Shown here: piece after piece, positions 11,692-23,470 of the stretch
Numbering within the stretch: the stretch's first letter is position 1
How the letters are laid out: the number at the start of each line of letters is the position of its first letter
NCBI GenBank assembly: GCA_023105745.1
Contig: JALGQZ010000015.1
Location: 19,754,499-19,818,498, forward strand
Reading direction: 5' to 3'
DNA: 64,000 nt
Origin: Austropuccinia psidii
Lineage: Eukaryota; Basidiomycota; Pucciniomycetes; Pucciniales; Sphaerophragmiaceae
Made by a program: the position numbers and the translations under genes
The notes under the pieces: generated by a model
What the model was told of the DNA's origin: nothing
The model's database searches: none
What the model saw: the letters and a program-made list of their open reading frames with translations, nothing else

Positions 11692-13187
11692 ATGCTGAAT
11701 ACCAGTCACTGACCTCTCACAATAAGGGTAAACGTTTTCCTTATCCAACCAAACCATCGAAATTCATTGGAGGGATGTGGCAATTTTCCTGTAAAAGAAA
11801 TGAACCTGGTGAAGTGTATCAATACAAAGATTGATGAGCTGTGCTGGGAAATCATAAATACCATATGTTACACTGCTATGAAACCTGGGCCTCAGTCAGG
11901 AGGAATGAAACATTTAAGGTCATGTTGGCACCAGCTGTGAAATTTAATTATATTCCCTATCAATTTGATATATAGACAGCTTTCCTTCATGGCATTATTA
12001 ATGCATTGGTATATGTTAAACAGGTGAAAAGCTATGAAGTGAAGGGGAAAGAAAGTTGGGTCTGGTGAATCCATGAGTAAATACATGGCACTAAGCAGGC
12101 TCCATGTATGTGGTAGGAAAAACTTACAGCAGCCCTGATCAGTCTTGGATTAGCAAGTGCACAATCAGATGAGTCACTATTCATCAACAATGATAAACTC
12201 TTCTCCTTCAGGTCCATGTTTACAATGGATTCATAATCAGCAAATCAGAAAACACTATTGTTCCTTTCCTGAATAATTTAAACCAAATTTAAAAACTAAA
12301 ACACAAGAAGAAGCCTATACCACACTTAGGCTATAATCTAAACTGGAGTAAGAATGAGCTTAAAATTAATCAAACAGACTTGATCATTAAACCTCTCTGA
12401 TAGTTTGGAATGCAGGAATGTAAGTCAGTCAAGACCCCCTTCAACGGCAATTTCCTCAATGAAATAGGATCCAATTTATCAAATGAAATTGGTGAAGTAA
12501 CTTCATTTCAACAGGATATTGGAAGCCTTAACTATCTGTCTGATCACACTCAAGCAGATGTGGTATTCACAGTAAATAAGCTTTCCAAATAATCAATTAA
12601 GCCAAATCAATTTCACTGGAATTCCCTCACACACCTGCTTTGTTAATTAAATGGAACAAAGGATAATTGTTTAGCTCAAAAACAACAATGGAACAAGGAA
12701 GAATTGACCGGAGAGGCTAATTCAGACTATGAAAATCTTAAGGAAGACAGAAAATGGATCATAGGCTATGACATTTTAGCATTCAGTAACCCAATATTCT
12801 GGCTAAGTAAGAAACAGTTGTTGGTAGCTCAGTCTACCACTGAAGCTGAATATGTTTCAATGAACATCTGTTGAAAGCAGATACAATGGCTCACCTTTGT
12901 GTTCAACTATTTAGGCTATGCTTCACTTCAACCCATTCTATTTAATGACTGTATTGAAACAAGCATCACTCAATGCTAACACAAAGCATATAAGGGTAAG
13001 ATATCAATATGTTCACAATTTTGTAATGAAGAATTTAATTAAGGTGGTTCAAGTCTCAACCAATGATATGATATCTGATATATTGACAAAACCCCGTGTA
13101 ATGGTAAAATTGCAAGAGGTATATAAACAATTACACCTCAAAGATCCTGGAGGAGTGTTGAAAGTTGAAGAGAATAATATTGGCTAG
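11692..13187 (+). pseudogene. Ty1/copia reverse transcriptase-RNase H relic
   Basis: A single frame with several in-frame stops runs EYQSLTSHNKG, IGGMWQFSCKRNEPGEVYQY, YETWASV, NETFKVMLAPAVKFNYIPYQ, TAFLHGIINALVYVKQV and GTKQAP, all standard copia RT segments. The catalytic pair is lost: the usual VHVDDG region reads VHVYNG at about 12212. RNase H follows after frame changes: SLNYLSDHTQADVVFTVNKL (12500s), WLSKKQLLVAQSTTEAEYVS (about 12800-12860) and the C-terminal NDMISDILTKPRVMV (13060-13110), ending DPGGVLKVEE before a probable 3' LTR. It is clearly non-functional and belongs with the piece at 9060-9325. Confidence 0.85.
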
Positions 13188-13660
13188 ATATGACCTGCTC
13201 ATTAATCCATGAGTTCACCCTCTGAGAAATACTTTCAGACTGAGCATATGAAAATAAATCTCATAATTAATCTTATAGCTAATGAGTCATTAAAAAGAAA
13301 CGACTGATCATTTGGTTTGTCAATAATATAAATAGAGTGCATTCATCGACTTCAAAACTAATGAAGTATGATTAATTTCTCATATATTCTTATAGTTTAT
13401 TCACTTATTATTATGACCCTAATACTTGCACATATGGTTCTGGATGAGTATAGAGTACTGGGTGTAATAGTTGCATTCAACTATATAGTTAATTATTAGA
13501 CATATATATAGAGTGATTTCTATCAGGTACATTTCTTTATTTGTTCAATCGTAATAACTGAAATACTTTACTTACTGTTTGTTTTAGTATTATTAACTAC
13601 TGGTTTTCTAATTATCATAGCAATTATAAGATTGATTAACAACTACTCATTGCATAAACC
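13157..13660 (+). repeat. Possible 3' LTR remnant of the copia relic
   Basis: The coding relic runs into GATCCTGGAGGAGTGTTGAA, a purine-rich stretch followed by TGTTG, the usual place for a copia 3' LTR start. The sequence to about 13660 is AT-rich and non-coding. No second copy lies in the window to confirm it and the end is uncertain. Confidence 0.35.
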
Positions 13661-14144
13661 AGTCTCAGGGGAAGTTGTTGGCATTAGCGGGTGTCTACTT
13701 CCCTACACCCGTATTTGCACATGGTCAGCTGTATGGGCTCTATGATGGACCCAAAATATCTTAAGACTATGGGTAGGTGAAGTGGGTCCAACATCAGACA
13801 CTAGCACAAGTAACATTTGATACAGAGAAAACTGGTGACAATCATGATCAAATTTTTGTAATTCATGTTTCAATCTCTTAGTTAAATTGGGATCCTGACA
13901 CATGCGGTTTCCCCGAGGCCAACCTGTTCTCTCCAGTAAAAAAATGACGAGATATACAATTACAATAAAGTAAAATTATAGGAGGTTTGGGCGTTCTCCA
14001 AAGGAAAAAGAAATTAATATGATAGGATTTCCTCCCTTTATATATTGAGTACTACTGAGGAAGAGTGCTTGACGTGATAATCATTAGTTGATCATTTCGT
14101 GATATCTTCTTTCATTCTTTAAGTGAGAGAACATCGTCTTTAAA
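13661..14144. other. Intergenic, 3' side of the secreted-protein gene
   Basis: Composition shifts toward more balanced GC from about 13670. There is a short palindrome-like string near 13689 (GGGTGTCTACTTCCCTACAC). The region beyond 13920 may hold the 3' untranslated part of the minus-strand gene that stops at 14145. No other feature supported. Confidence 0.4.
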
Positions 14145-15688
14145 TTATGGAGATATTTCTTTTCCAACATGACCTTTCCTACTTTTCAAATCTTCATTTT
14201 GGATTTTGACAATGTTTTTTTTCATTATTCGAGCTATTTCTTGAGTTTCTTCCTCTGAAGTGGATCCACGTAAAGATCCTACCAGTTCATCTGCGATTTC
14301 CGCTGCGCCGTGGATGTGACCATATTGTCGAAGTTGGGCATGTAGTACCCTCCGTAATAACCCTGCGGCGACTTGCCCCATTGTGCCGTCCAGATAATCT
14401 TTAGGGAAGTAGGTGGAAAATATTGGCAAAAGCGCCTTAGTCAATGCCCAAAAGGTCGTTTTTCATAAATTTCCAGTAAAAAACCCACCTTCCGCTTTGG
14501 TCATTTTTGCAACTTTCTTATATAAATTTATTTTAGGCTGGGATACTTTTAGAATTTCTCTGGCTAGAAAGATGTTATTCAAATTATTCTGGATTTAGTT
14601 ATGACTATTTATGTAATTTAAGCCTATATGCGAAAAATTCATCTGTGCTTACCAGCTTCCTCGAACTGCTTCAAAAAGCCCTGGGAAGCAAATTCAGTTT
14701 TCCAATTGGAAGCTGGCTTTGGAAGTGGTCTTGCTTGTGTCAGCACCTGATAGTTCGAAGCCTCACCTTCTTCCTTTGTTTGCGGGGAGCTGACTACTGT
14801 CTCTAAAATTTCTTTCCGAATCTTAAGAAGAAATTGTTGGAATGCACTTGGATAAAATGCAATGTGACCTTCTAGAGTCGTAAAAACTTCTTTAATCCTT
14901 GGAATAACGTAAAGTGGAGAGCTTTCATAGATTTCCCTTATCGAATTTACTACAAAATCAATCATTTCGCTTTGTTGTGAGACGTCCTCCAAAGCTGCCT
15001 TCATCCAAACAAGCAATTCAGCATCCGGAATGGTTTGGGTCAGAGTTATCCCTGTTGGACCGGCAGTTTCAGGTGCGGCCATTGGGGTAGAATGATGCGA
15101 CACCTCAAGTTTCTTTAAAAGTTTTTTGAAGCTTTCATTTCCTTCTTGAAGAGCTCCTCCAATGCGAGTTTTCACAAAGGAAAGCACATCTGCCCAGTTC
15201 TTTGCAGGCTCAGTTGAATTTAAAATTTCGTCGAGGATGGACACTCGCATTCTTTTTGTCGCTACACTTAGTGATCCAGTGAAGATCCCCTCTTGAACAA
15301 ACCCAAGAAAACTAGCGATAGAATCTTCCAAAAACTTCCTTCTGTCTTCATTACTTTGCGTCAATGTAGCTTGAGTCAAATCGACGGCAAACTGAGACCC
15401 AGTAAGTCTTTCACTCTGCAACCATGAGGCTTCTACTGTGGAATCTTTGGCCTGAGAAAAGTTTGGAGTCACCTGAGAAGACGCCGGCATGTCTTTGGAG
15501 GATTTTGACTTCGTCAATGGTTCTTCTATTGAGCTGTCGATCATGTGACCATCGGGAATATTGATTTTCTTAATGTCTAAACCCGAATGGCAAATATCGA
15601 TAGATTTCTCCATGCTGGGCATGGCTTGAAGGTTCTGTCGCAAGGCTGCGATAAGGAAAATGAAGACACTCAATCTTCGGGTGGGCAT
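14145..15688 (-). CDS. Predicted secreted protein of unknown function, two exons (about 429 aa)
   Basis: Proposed structure: exon 1 15688-14653, intron 14652-14399, exon 2 14398-14145. The ATG is preceded by an in-frame stop 30 nt upstream. The N-terminus (MPTRRLSVFIFLIAALRQNL, cleavage probably after LQA) is a clear signal peptide: basic n-region, hydrophobic core, small residue. The mature part is hydrophilic, Ser/Thr/Glu-rich, with amphipathic helical segments (LEDSIASFLGFVQEGIFTGS; SFKKLLKKLEV; FQQFLLKIRKEILETVVSS) and few cysteines. The 3' exon adds GQVAAGLLRRVLHAQL, HIHGAAEIADELVGSL and a Glu/Lys-rich tail. No known domain is recognised. Its base composition is richer in GC and CpG than the flanking repeats, so it is the best host-gene candidate here. 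In a rust a secreted orphan protein could be an effector, but that is inference. If the intron is wrong, the first frame alone gives 349 aa. Confidence 0.7.
14399..14652 (-). other. Proposed intron of the secreted-protein gene
   Basis: On the minus strand it starts GTAAGC and ends in a pyrimidine-rich stretch (TTTTCCACCTACTTCCCTAAAG), with a TTGACTAAG branch-point-like string about 45 nt upstream. Splicing joins phase 1 to phase 1 and keeps the frame open. At 254 bp it is long for a rust intron, so the acceptor choice is provisional. Confidence 0.55.
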
Positions 15689-17329
15689 GACGGCAGATCT
15701 GCGGCTAGAATTGGTCTATGGATGGGCAAATTTTGATGAAGATAGCAAGAAGTCTCTTGAATCGAAAATAGACGTTTGGCCGATAGAAAAGTGCTTTATT
15801 CTTTGCGAAGTTGCAGCCTGGGAAAAAAATTCCCAGTTTTGAACTTTACCCCAGGCTTTCTCACCACTCTAAGATGGCAATTATCGGAAGTGTTTTTGAA
15901 AGCTCCAGAGGAATTCATATACGCTTACAGCTTCTGTGGTAGGTTTGAAAAGACCCGATAATATTCCTGTGTTATTTTTTCTTAAGAGTCTCATGACACC
16001 CTAATTTTTTCCGACTGTGTCATGAAGCTTGAGAAACCAATCAAGACGAGAATCTTCTACGCTTCCTTTGCTTGAACAGCGACGGGGAGAAAAAAGTTCG
16101 TAAGGTAAGAGGGCCTTTATATTGTTTTACAATATGTAATTACATAGATAATGGTTCCATTGAACTAGGGGCAGGAATTTCTAAGGCCAAAGAAATTGGA
16201 AGGAAATTTGAGAAGGGATAAAACAGACTAATATTTTGACAAAGAAAAAGTGCGAAATTATGTCTCAAGAAACGCTTGGGTGGAATGAAGCCCCCTAGTG
16301 TACAGATTTCAAAATTGATTTAGATGTAACGCAAATGTTTAGTTTTGACGTGATAGTGCTATTGAGATAGACAAATTTCCAAGTACCGCGCTGTATATAC
16401 GATGGTAACCGAACAACTAAAATTTTTGTTTGGCAAAAGCAACATGAATTTGGATAAGCAAATGCAATCAACTCGCCCAAAAAGCAACAGTAATAGCGGG
16501 CAATTCTTACCTACCTCAAAGACATGGACCACTAGTTGTTTCCGGACTGCGACAGATTTTGAAATCAGCTGCCAAGGGACTCACGACCTCCTTTGGTTCA
16601 TGGACAGTATAGTACTCAACTCCGTCCCATAGAGTGGACGGAGAAGTTCCTTGTCATAGCCGGCTTCGAAACACATTCGGCATTGCTTGTTCCCTTTAAA
16701 AACGAAAGCATTATCAGGACATCCTCCGCTAGAAAATACTATGTACAGTACAGTACTGTAGAAGGACTTGGCTATAGACGCGTCGCTTGTATGAGTTTAT
16801 TTCGTTGAACGCATGATCATTTTCTGTATACTCTCATGGCTAGTCTGTTTGAGAATTTGTTTCATGTTATAAACCGCTTTCAACAATTGATATTCCTATC
16901 TCTTATTGTAAATTGATATGATCTTTTCACATAATATATTTTGTGTTTTTCAATCTTTTAAATCATGATCAGGATCAGAGTCCGGAAATCAGAATTAGTT
17001 TTTCCGCTCTCTTTATTTAGAATTTTAGTACTCTAGACCAAAGTATGCCGGAAAGTTTGGAAACAGCCAACAAGGAAAAGATCTGGCTGCTTCAGTTGAG
17101 GTTAGGTTGGCCTCTTTGTACTATTGCCGCATCCACATAAGCTCCGAGGTGACGTTTCAGAGCGTCTGTACTCAGCCTCAGCAGTTGAGATTGAGACAGA
17201 AGCCTTCTTCCTCATTTTCCAAATGACCAAGCTGTTGTTGAAGGTTTCTAGGTAGCTGGGCATTTAATGCCTGTTGCAGAAATTACCCTAGTTGGCGTCA
17301 CTATAGGCTAGAATTCGCATGGAGCATTT
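15689..17329. other. Upstream region of the secreted-protein gene, no second gene seen
   Basis: Balanced composition continues to about 16850, but only frames shorter than 77 codons occur on either strand, with no convincing splice structure. The first few hundred bases upstream of 15688 probably include the promoter; no specific element could be identified. Confidence 0.45.
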
Positions 17330-17593
17330 TCAAGGATGGAAAAGCCCAAGATATTGGGACCCGTTGGAGTACCTGAGGAGGTATAAAGATGACTTCCAGT
17401 TTTTGATGTTTGGCTTCTCCAGGTATTGGGATAGGGAACTTACCACAAATGAGAGATCATATTGTTTTGGGGTGCTTAGATAATTAATTATGCCTATGGT
17501 GCTGTGGTGGTTGACTCCAAGTTCTTTGAAGGCCATAGATTCTTCTTCTTTTACTGGTGTCTGGTTTTCATTTTGGATAAGCAGAGTGGACAC
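17330..17593 (-). pseudogene. Ty1/copia RNase H-region fragment
   Basis: An 87-codon frame encodes HHSTIGIINYLSTPKQYDLS followed by FVVSSLSQYLEKPNIKNWKS. It aligns in style with ISSLSYISTATRPNISYAIS and SQFLEKPGINHWKAF of the copia element at 57.5-62.6 kb, so it is a related fragment. The conserved R-P-D/N after the Tyr-Leu-Ser segment is changed to KQYD. It is truncated at both ends, with no LTR visible beside it. Confidence 0.7.
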
Positions 17594-18897
17594 ATGCCAT
17601 ATGGCTCCAGGAGTGACTTCAAAAGTGACGTAATCAATGACATAATCAATATTATATAATCACTGACATATTCAGTGATGATTAAGAATGATGTAACCAC
17701 CTGCCGTTGACCACCTGGGAAACTGCCCCGCCCGTCAATATGAATTCCGTTTCATTGTCTTCTCCATCAGTTCTCTCCATCTCTTGCTTCGTTTTCTTTC
17801 TTTCTCTTCATTTCCTTCATGTTGTAAATGGGTAAGACCCAGCTAGCACGACCACAAGAATCAAGATACGAACCTACCTACTGACTACGGGTGATACTCA
17901 GGAACAGTGGAGGTAAAGGTCACTAACTCATATACTCAATAAAGTTTCATAATAATATTAAAAACTATCTCAAATCGTACTCAGGCTGTACCTCTGTAGT
18001 TGAAAAAGTAGTTCAGTCTGATAGTTTGATCTTTATTATAAGTTTTATAGCCATGAAAGGTATTTCCTCTCTAACTCTAATCATAATTATGTAATTGTCA
18101 TTATCATGATCTCATACATATGTCTAACCATTATAATTACATTTTATCTCAGAAGCTTTACCACTAATGTATTATGGTTAATACAGATTATACTTCAGCA
18201 AAGTGACAATTGCGATTTTTAGCTCATAACGAACTATTGACTCAGATTACAAAACGTTCTGTCAATCCTGAGTGATATGCATTTCAAAGCAATTTATCTT
18301 AACCCCAAGCATTAGATTAGGTGGGCACACTTCTTGGACAATGAATACCATTAAGATTTGGTTTGTTAAGTGAGACCCATCTCTGTGGAAGATGGAAAGG
18401 TTGTCCAAATGAGTATATACAGACATTTTTCTGTTCATCCACACCCAGGGAATACATATGGTTGGGTGTGAATTGGAAAAAAACTACCCCAAGAGCCAGT
18501 TTTGAGTTGTTTTTACCATGCAACAGGTTCTTGTTGCAACCTGTAGGTAGTGTTTTTGTTTTCCAGATGGAGGCCTTGAGGGAGAGATAGATATTGTCAG
18601 GCTTAGTCTATGATAAAACTATCACCACGACAAATATTGCATGAATTTCAGGCAAATGACTTCAAATCACACCACTGTCAGTATAAAATCTACCTTCAGT
18701 TGCCTTAGTGTCACATTGTAGTGACTGGATTTAGTGGTTCACATCACGTCTACATCAAGACAATGTCAATGAAACATCAATCATCAAATATGTCACATGA
18801 GTTTTTCACTCAAACCAAAAACCCATATCAAAACCATTTGCAACATTTGGGTAATTACACCTCATGGTGCAAGGCAGAAGTTTTACATGCTCATGCT
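17594..18897. other. Non-coding, pyrimidine tract and AT-rich DNA
   Basis: A strong CT-rich run at about 17755-17825 precedes GTAAATGGGTAAGACCCAGC, an arrangement that resembles the promoter/R region of an LTR, but no ends or second copy are visible. Direct short repeats (TGACNTAATCAATGACATAA) occur near 17620-17660. Otherwise only short frames. Confidence 0.35.
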
Positions 18898-20315
18898 TGT
18901 CAGCCTGTGACTCAAAACCAGAGCACAAGCACGACCGCCAGAATACCATAAACCAATGGTAGAGCAAAATACCACCAAAACATGGAGCTGGGCCAAACAA
19001 GCTCAAAAGGTATCAAAAGAAAGAGGAAAATCACCTTTTTCTAAATATGAAAGTCCCACAATCATGAGACAAAGAATAACAAAGTTATTCAAGCTCAAAG
19101 AAGTTTCTGGGCATAAACCTTAATTTTCACCTCTCATATAAAATCTAGAGAAAGAAGCTCAACCCCATTAAATGGGTTTTCAAATTGAAGCTCTCAATCA
19201 AGGATATCTAATGGTACTAGCCAAATTGTGCTAGCACCAAAGACTATAGAATTCATGGGCAAAATAAGGTCAAATAAGGGTGAATAGAATATTCACCTTT
19301 TATCCAGGTTATACAGCTTTAGTGTGAGATACCCAAAGTGGGGTCTCTTTGGAAAGAGGAAAATTAGGGCTATCTGATGGTGCTGTCCCACACCCCATAT
19401 CTCATCTATAACAAACGTCATGGGGAAATCAAGTTCCATACAGATTTTAAGATAATCATATATCTGGATAACTAAAATTGAACATGACATAATTTTGCCA
19501 TATTTTATTTCCGCCACGCCAAATGAGGTACCATTGTTTAGATCTCATCCAGGACTACACAATGAACCAACTTTGAGAGCAATATCTTCAAAACTGAAAA
19601 GGGTATAGCAGATTTCAGGTCAAAAACCCACATTTAGACCAATACAGCTTTACTGTGGGATACTATCCCATAACTATGATTATGAGGTGTCAAACAGACA
19701 AAGAAGATTTTTTATACTTCAATATCTCATATTTCAATCAAAAAAGGGGTCCATACAGGTTCTGTAAAGCTTCTGACGCATCAGAAGCACCAGAGCCCAC
19801 TGGTAAACTCCATTGGTGAAAATGTTCACCCTGTATAGCATAGAAATGACAACTTGTGGTTCTAAAGCCACATTTCCACCCCATACCAGTCTGTATTGAG
19901 TCTTCAGAACCACAAAGCAACCCACAGTAGTGAAAGCTTTCACTCTGTGGTCATGTGCAGAGGTAATCAACCTCCCACCACCCCAGAACAAGATAAAAGG
20001 AGGCCTTTCCTCACCAGAAGGCCAATCCATCATCCTGTTCTCAATATTAATACATGGTATAGCTTCTTGAAGAAGTGTTACCCTTAGAATTAAACAGGTA
20101 TAACTATAATTTCAATTATTGTAGGGTTTATTCTTGTAAACCAACAGATAAACACCACACCCAGAGCTATCAATAGCACTCACCATCACTAAATTCTTTT
20201 AGTATGGCCCTTTTAACCATCTACTAACTTAATTATTATGATTAATTCCGTGTCACACTCACAGTTATAGCTTTGAATTATTATTGTACAGCTATATCAT
20301 AGAGTCAACCTGACA
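18898..20315 (+). repeat. 5' LTR of the 8.1-kb element
   Basis: Begins TGTCAG and ends CTGACA, six-base inverted ends. Preceded by target duplication ATGCT. Homologous along its whole length to 25605-27023 and, inverted, to 4123-5561. The next bases (TTTTGGGGGGCTAGCC) contain a TGG three bases inside, a possible primer-binding site that I cannot assign to a tRNA. Confidence 0.88.
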
Positions 20316-21162
20316 TTTTGGGGGGCTAGCCTGGTTTTTAACCTATTTTACACAAAATTCTAGCTTGTTTTCACTATTTTCAGCTTATTTCCATGCCTTT
20401 TACAGTTGTCACACTTGTTTTCTTCCTTATTTTAAGTTTCTTCAACCCATAAGAGATCCTGAAGGGGATTGATTTTGTGGTTTTTCTCTATTCTGTTTTT
20501 TTTACTGAAAAAGAAAAAAAACATAATAAAATAATAAAAACAAAAAAAATTCTATATGTTTTTTCTGAAAAAAAATATTTTTTTATTATTTTGAAGAGTT
20601 ATAAATATATAATTTAAATTTATACAATAATCTATTTTCTAAAATAAATATAATCATATTTTTTTATTTTTTTTCATAATAATATATAAAAAGTATACAT
20701 TGTTTGAATTTTTCTCAAAGAAAAGTCTTATAATTCATTTTTTCACCCACATTGGCGTGAAAAAATTGACTATTATCATTATTATTGATAATTCCAATAA
20801 TAATAATTCATAATAAAATATACTCATATTCTATTATTGAAACTTTTCTTTCATAATATATATGAAGTATATATTGTTTGAATTTTCTTAAATAAAACCT
20901 CTTATAAATCAATTTTTCACCCAAATTGGCATGAAAGGTTTCTTATTATAATTTTATTGATAATTTCAATCATAATACTTTCATAATAAAATATAATCAT
21001 ATTTTCTTATTTATTTTGTTATAATATATACAAAGTATATATTGTTTGAATGTTTCTTCAAGAAAAACTCTTATAATTCATTTTTCACCCAAATTGGTGT
21101 CAAAAAATGATCATCATCTTTATCATTGATATTTTCAATAATAATACTTAATAATAAAATAA

Positions 21163-22532
21163 GGGTATTGGTAAAAAAATGTGAGAGCTTACATGTTTTT
21201 ACCATCAATTGGTAAAAACATGTAATTTTATGGTAAAAACCTGTAAGGGGTGGCTTTTAAATGAAATATGGCTATTTATGGAAGTTCTGATGCCATCAAT
21301 GTCATTTATGGAATCAACAATGCCATTTGTGGCATTAACAATGCCATTTGTGGCATTAAAAATTCCATTTATGGCATTAACAGTGCCTTTAATGACATTA
21401 TCAATTCACTATTTCTGATGCCATTAATGCCATTTGTGGCATTGACAATGCAATATTTCTGATGCCATTAATGCCATAAATGGCATTATTAATTCAATAA
21501 ATGGCATTATTAATTCAATAAATGGCATTAATACTGCCACATTAACAATGCCATTAATGGTATTGCATAAATGATATTAATAATGCCACATTAACAATGC
21601 CATTAATGGCATTATTGATTCCATAAATGGCATAATTCCATTTATGTAATGCCATAAATGGAATTGTTAATGCCACAAATGGAATTTTTGATTCCATAAA
21701 TGGCATTTTCAATTCCATTTATGGTATTGTTAAGGCCATTGATTCCATTTTTAAGGCCAATGTTAAGGCCATTCATGCCATTTTTAAGGCCAATGTTAAG
21801 GCCATTAACGCAATTGTTGAGACCATTTATTTCATTGTGTAGGCCATTAAATTCAATTTATGGCATTGTTTTGATGCCATTTAGGCCAATTTTCTGGCCA
21901 TTAATGGCATCTGTATGTCATTCTTGATGCCATTTGTGGCATTATTATGTTATTTGTGATGCCATTTATGGCACTTTTGATCTCATAATTTGCACTGTTA
22001 ATGCCAAAAATTAAATTGTAACTTCCACCCATCATAAATTACATTTTGAATTCAATTTATGTCATAAATGGCATCTTCAATTTAAATACAAACATGAACA
22101 AAAACACATAAAGAAACAAGGACTTTTTGGGGCTACAAATGTCCTGGAAAAAAAATCCCAAAATGTTGGGCTTCTGGTTTTTGATTCTCAAGGCTTTTCC
22201 CTTTCTTTCAAAAAAAATTATGGAAATTCATAAGTGGGAACATATTTAATGAGTTTTTTTGAAAAAACAGGCCATTTTGCCAAATTGGCCAAAATGGAGA
22301 AATTGGGCAAAAAAAATTGAAAAAAATTGGGGACCTTCACATCCCATGTTGGAAAAAATATGGCAAAAAAAATTATAGAAAGGCTCAAAACTCAGCCTGA
22401 GCAATTTTTATTAAAAAAATAAGTTACTTACATGTTTTTACCATAAAATTACGTGTTTTGGCCATAAATTGGTAAAAACACATAAGGCCTTATGTGTTTT
22501 TACTAAAAGCTTACATGTGTTCACCAACACCC
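21163..22532. mobile_element. Non-autonomous DNA transposon with 8-bp target duplication
   Basis: TAAAATAA at 21155-21162 is repeated at 22533-22540. The element starts GGGTATTGGTAAA and ends TTCACCAACACCC, imperfect terminal inverted repeats (GGGTRTTGGTRAA). Next to each end are further inverted strings: ACATGTTTTTACC and its complement GGTAAAAACATGT on the left, and ACACATAAGGCCTTATGTGT on the right. No transposase frame is present. An eight-base duplication fits hAT-like, Merlin-like or Zisupton-like elements; the GGG terminus favours no family decisively. It sits inside the satellite of the LTR derivative. Confidence 0.82.
21260..22075. repeat. Array of ATGGCATT/AATGCCAT palindromic words
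   Basis: Short words such as ATGCCATTTGTGGCATTA, AATGCCATTAATGGCATT and AATTCCATAAATGGCATT recur dozens of times in both orientations, with spacings of roughly 15-30 bases. Many are near-perfect palindromes (ATGCCATTAATGGCAT). The array fills most of the interior of the 8-bp-duplication element. Frames through it encode only repetitive Met/Pro/Phe or Ile/Asn/Gly peptides and are not genes. Confidence 0.8.
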
Positions 22533-23470
22533 TAAAATAAAGTCATATTTTATTATTAATCCTTTTTCATAATATATACAAGGTATATATTGTTTGAATT
22601 TTTCTTAAAGAAAGACTCTTACCATTCATTTTTTGACCCAAATTGGCATGAAAAACTGATTATTATCATTATTATTGATAATTTCAATAATAATACTTCA
22701 TAATAAAATATAATCATATTTTATTATTGATCTTTTTTTCATAATATATAAAAAGTATATATTTTTTTGAATTTCTATTAAAGAAAAACTCTAATAATTC
22801 ATTTTTCACGCAAATTGGTGTTAAAAGTTGATTATTATCATTATAATTGATAATTTCAATAATCAGACTACAAAAAATATATGATAATATTTTTGACTTT
22901 CCCTTATTTTTTCATAATAATATATACAGAGTATATATAAATAGAGTTTTTATTGGAGAAATACCATTATAGTTTTTGTTTTTTACCCAAATTGGTGTAA
23001 AAAAATTGATTTTATCATGATTGATAATTTCAATAATACTGACCATAGAAAATTAAATAAAAACTATATTTCTTTTTCTAAACTTATTTTAATAATATAT
23101 ACAAAGTGTATATGATTTGGATTTTATTCAAGAAAAAACTTTCAAAATAAATTCATTTTTTCACCCAAATTGGTGTGAAAATTGATCATAGTAATTATTA
23201 TTGATAATTTGAATAATAATACTCATCCAAAAAGAAGCATAATCATATTTTTTTTACTTGATCCTTTAATATATACACAGTATATATTGTTTGGATTTCT
23301 CTTCAAGTGAAACCCTCACAATTGATTTTTTCCATCCAAATTGGTGTGGAAAGTTGATTTGATAATTATTATTAATAGTTCCAATAATAATTTGTCCAAA
23401 AACACTTATATATTCCTAAAAAAACAGAGATTTAATAAACTAGATAAGACTCTCACTTTACAAATAAGAA

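Larger units (their letters stand above)
20500..23400 (+). repeat. AT-rich satellite, about 175-bp unit, eight copies, interrupted
   Basis: Each unit contains an ATAATATATACAAAGTATAT string, TTGTTTGAATTTTTC, TCATTTTTTCACCCAAATTG followed by GTGTGAAAA, then a TTATTATTGATAATTTCAAT run. The CACCCAAATTGG core occurs near 20740, 20920, 21090, 22640, 22805, 22990, 23165 and 23330. Three copies precede and five follow the DNA element at 21163-22532, showing that the array existed before that insertion. Confidence 0.85.

Noticed and set aside
16740..16765. GTACAGTACAGTACTGTA palindrome as an operator
   Set aside because: Short self-complementary string with no gene positioned to use it.
17860..17885. 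B-box-like string on the minus strand (AGGTTCGTATC), suggesting a tRNA
   Set aside because: No acceptor stem, A box or anticodon arm could be laid out around it.
21209..21927. Open frames rich in Met, Pro and Phe
   Set aside because: They follow the ATGGCATT word array and have no codon-level signal.
20481..23400. Regularly spaced repeats that could suggest a CRISPR array
   Set aside because: Units are about 175 bp, AT-rich, degenerate and without unique spacers; a eukaryotic satellite is the right reading.
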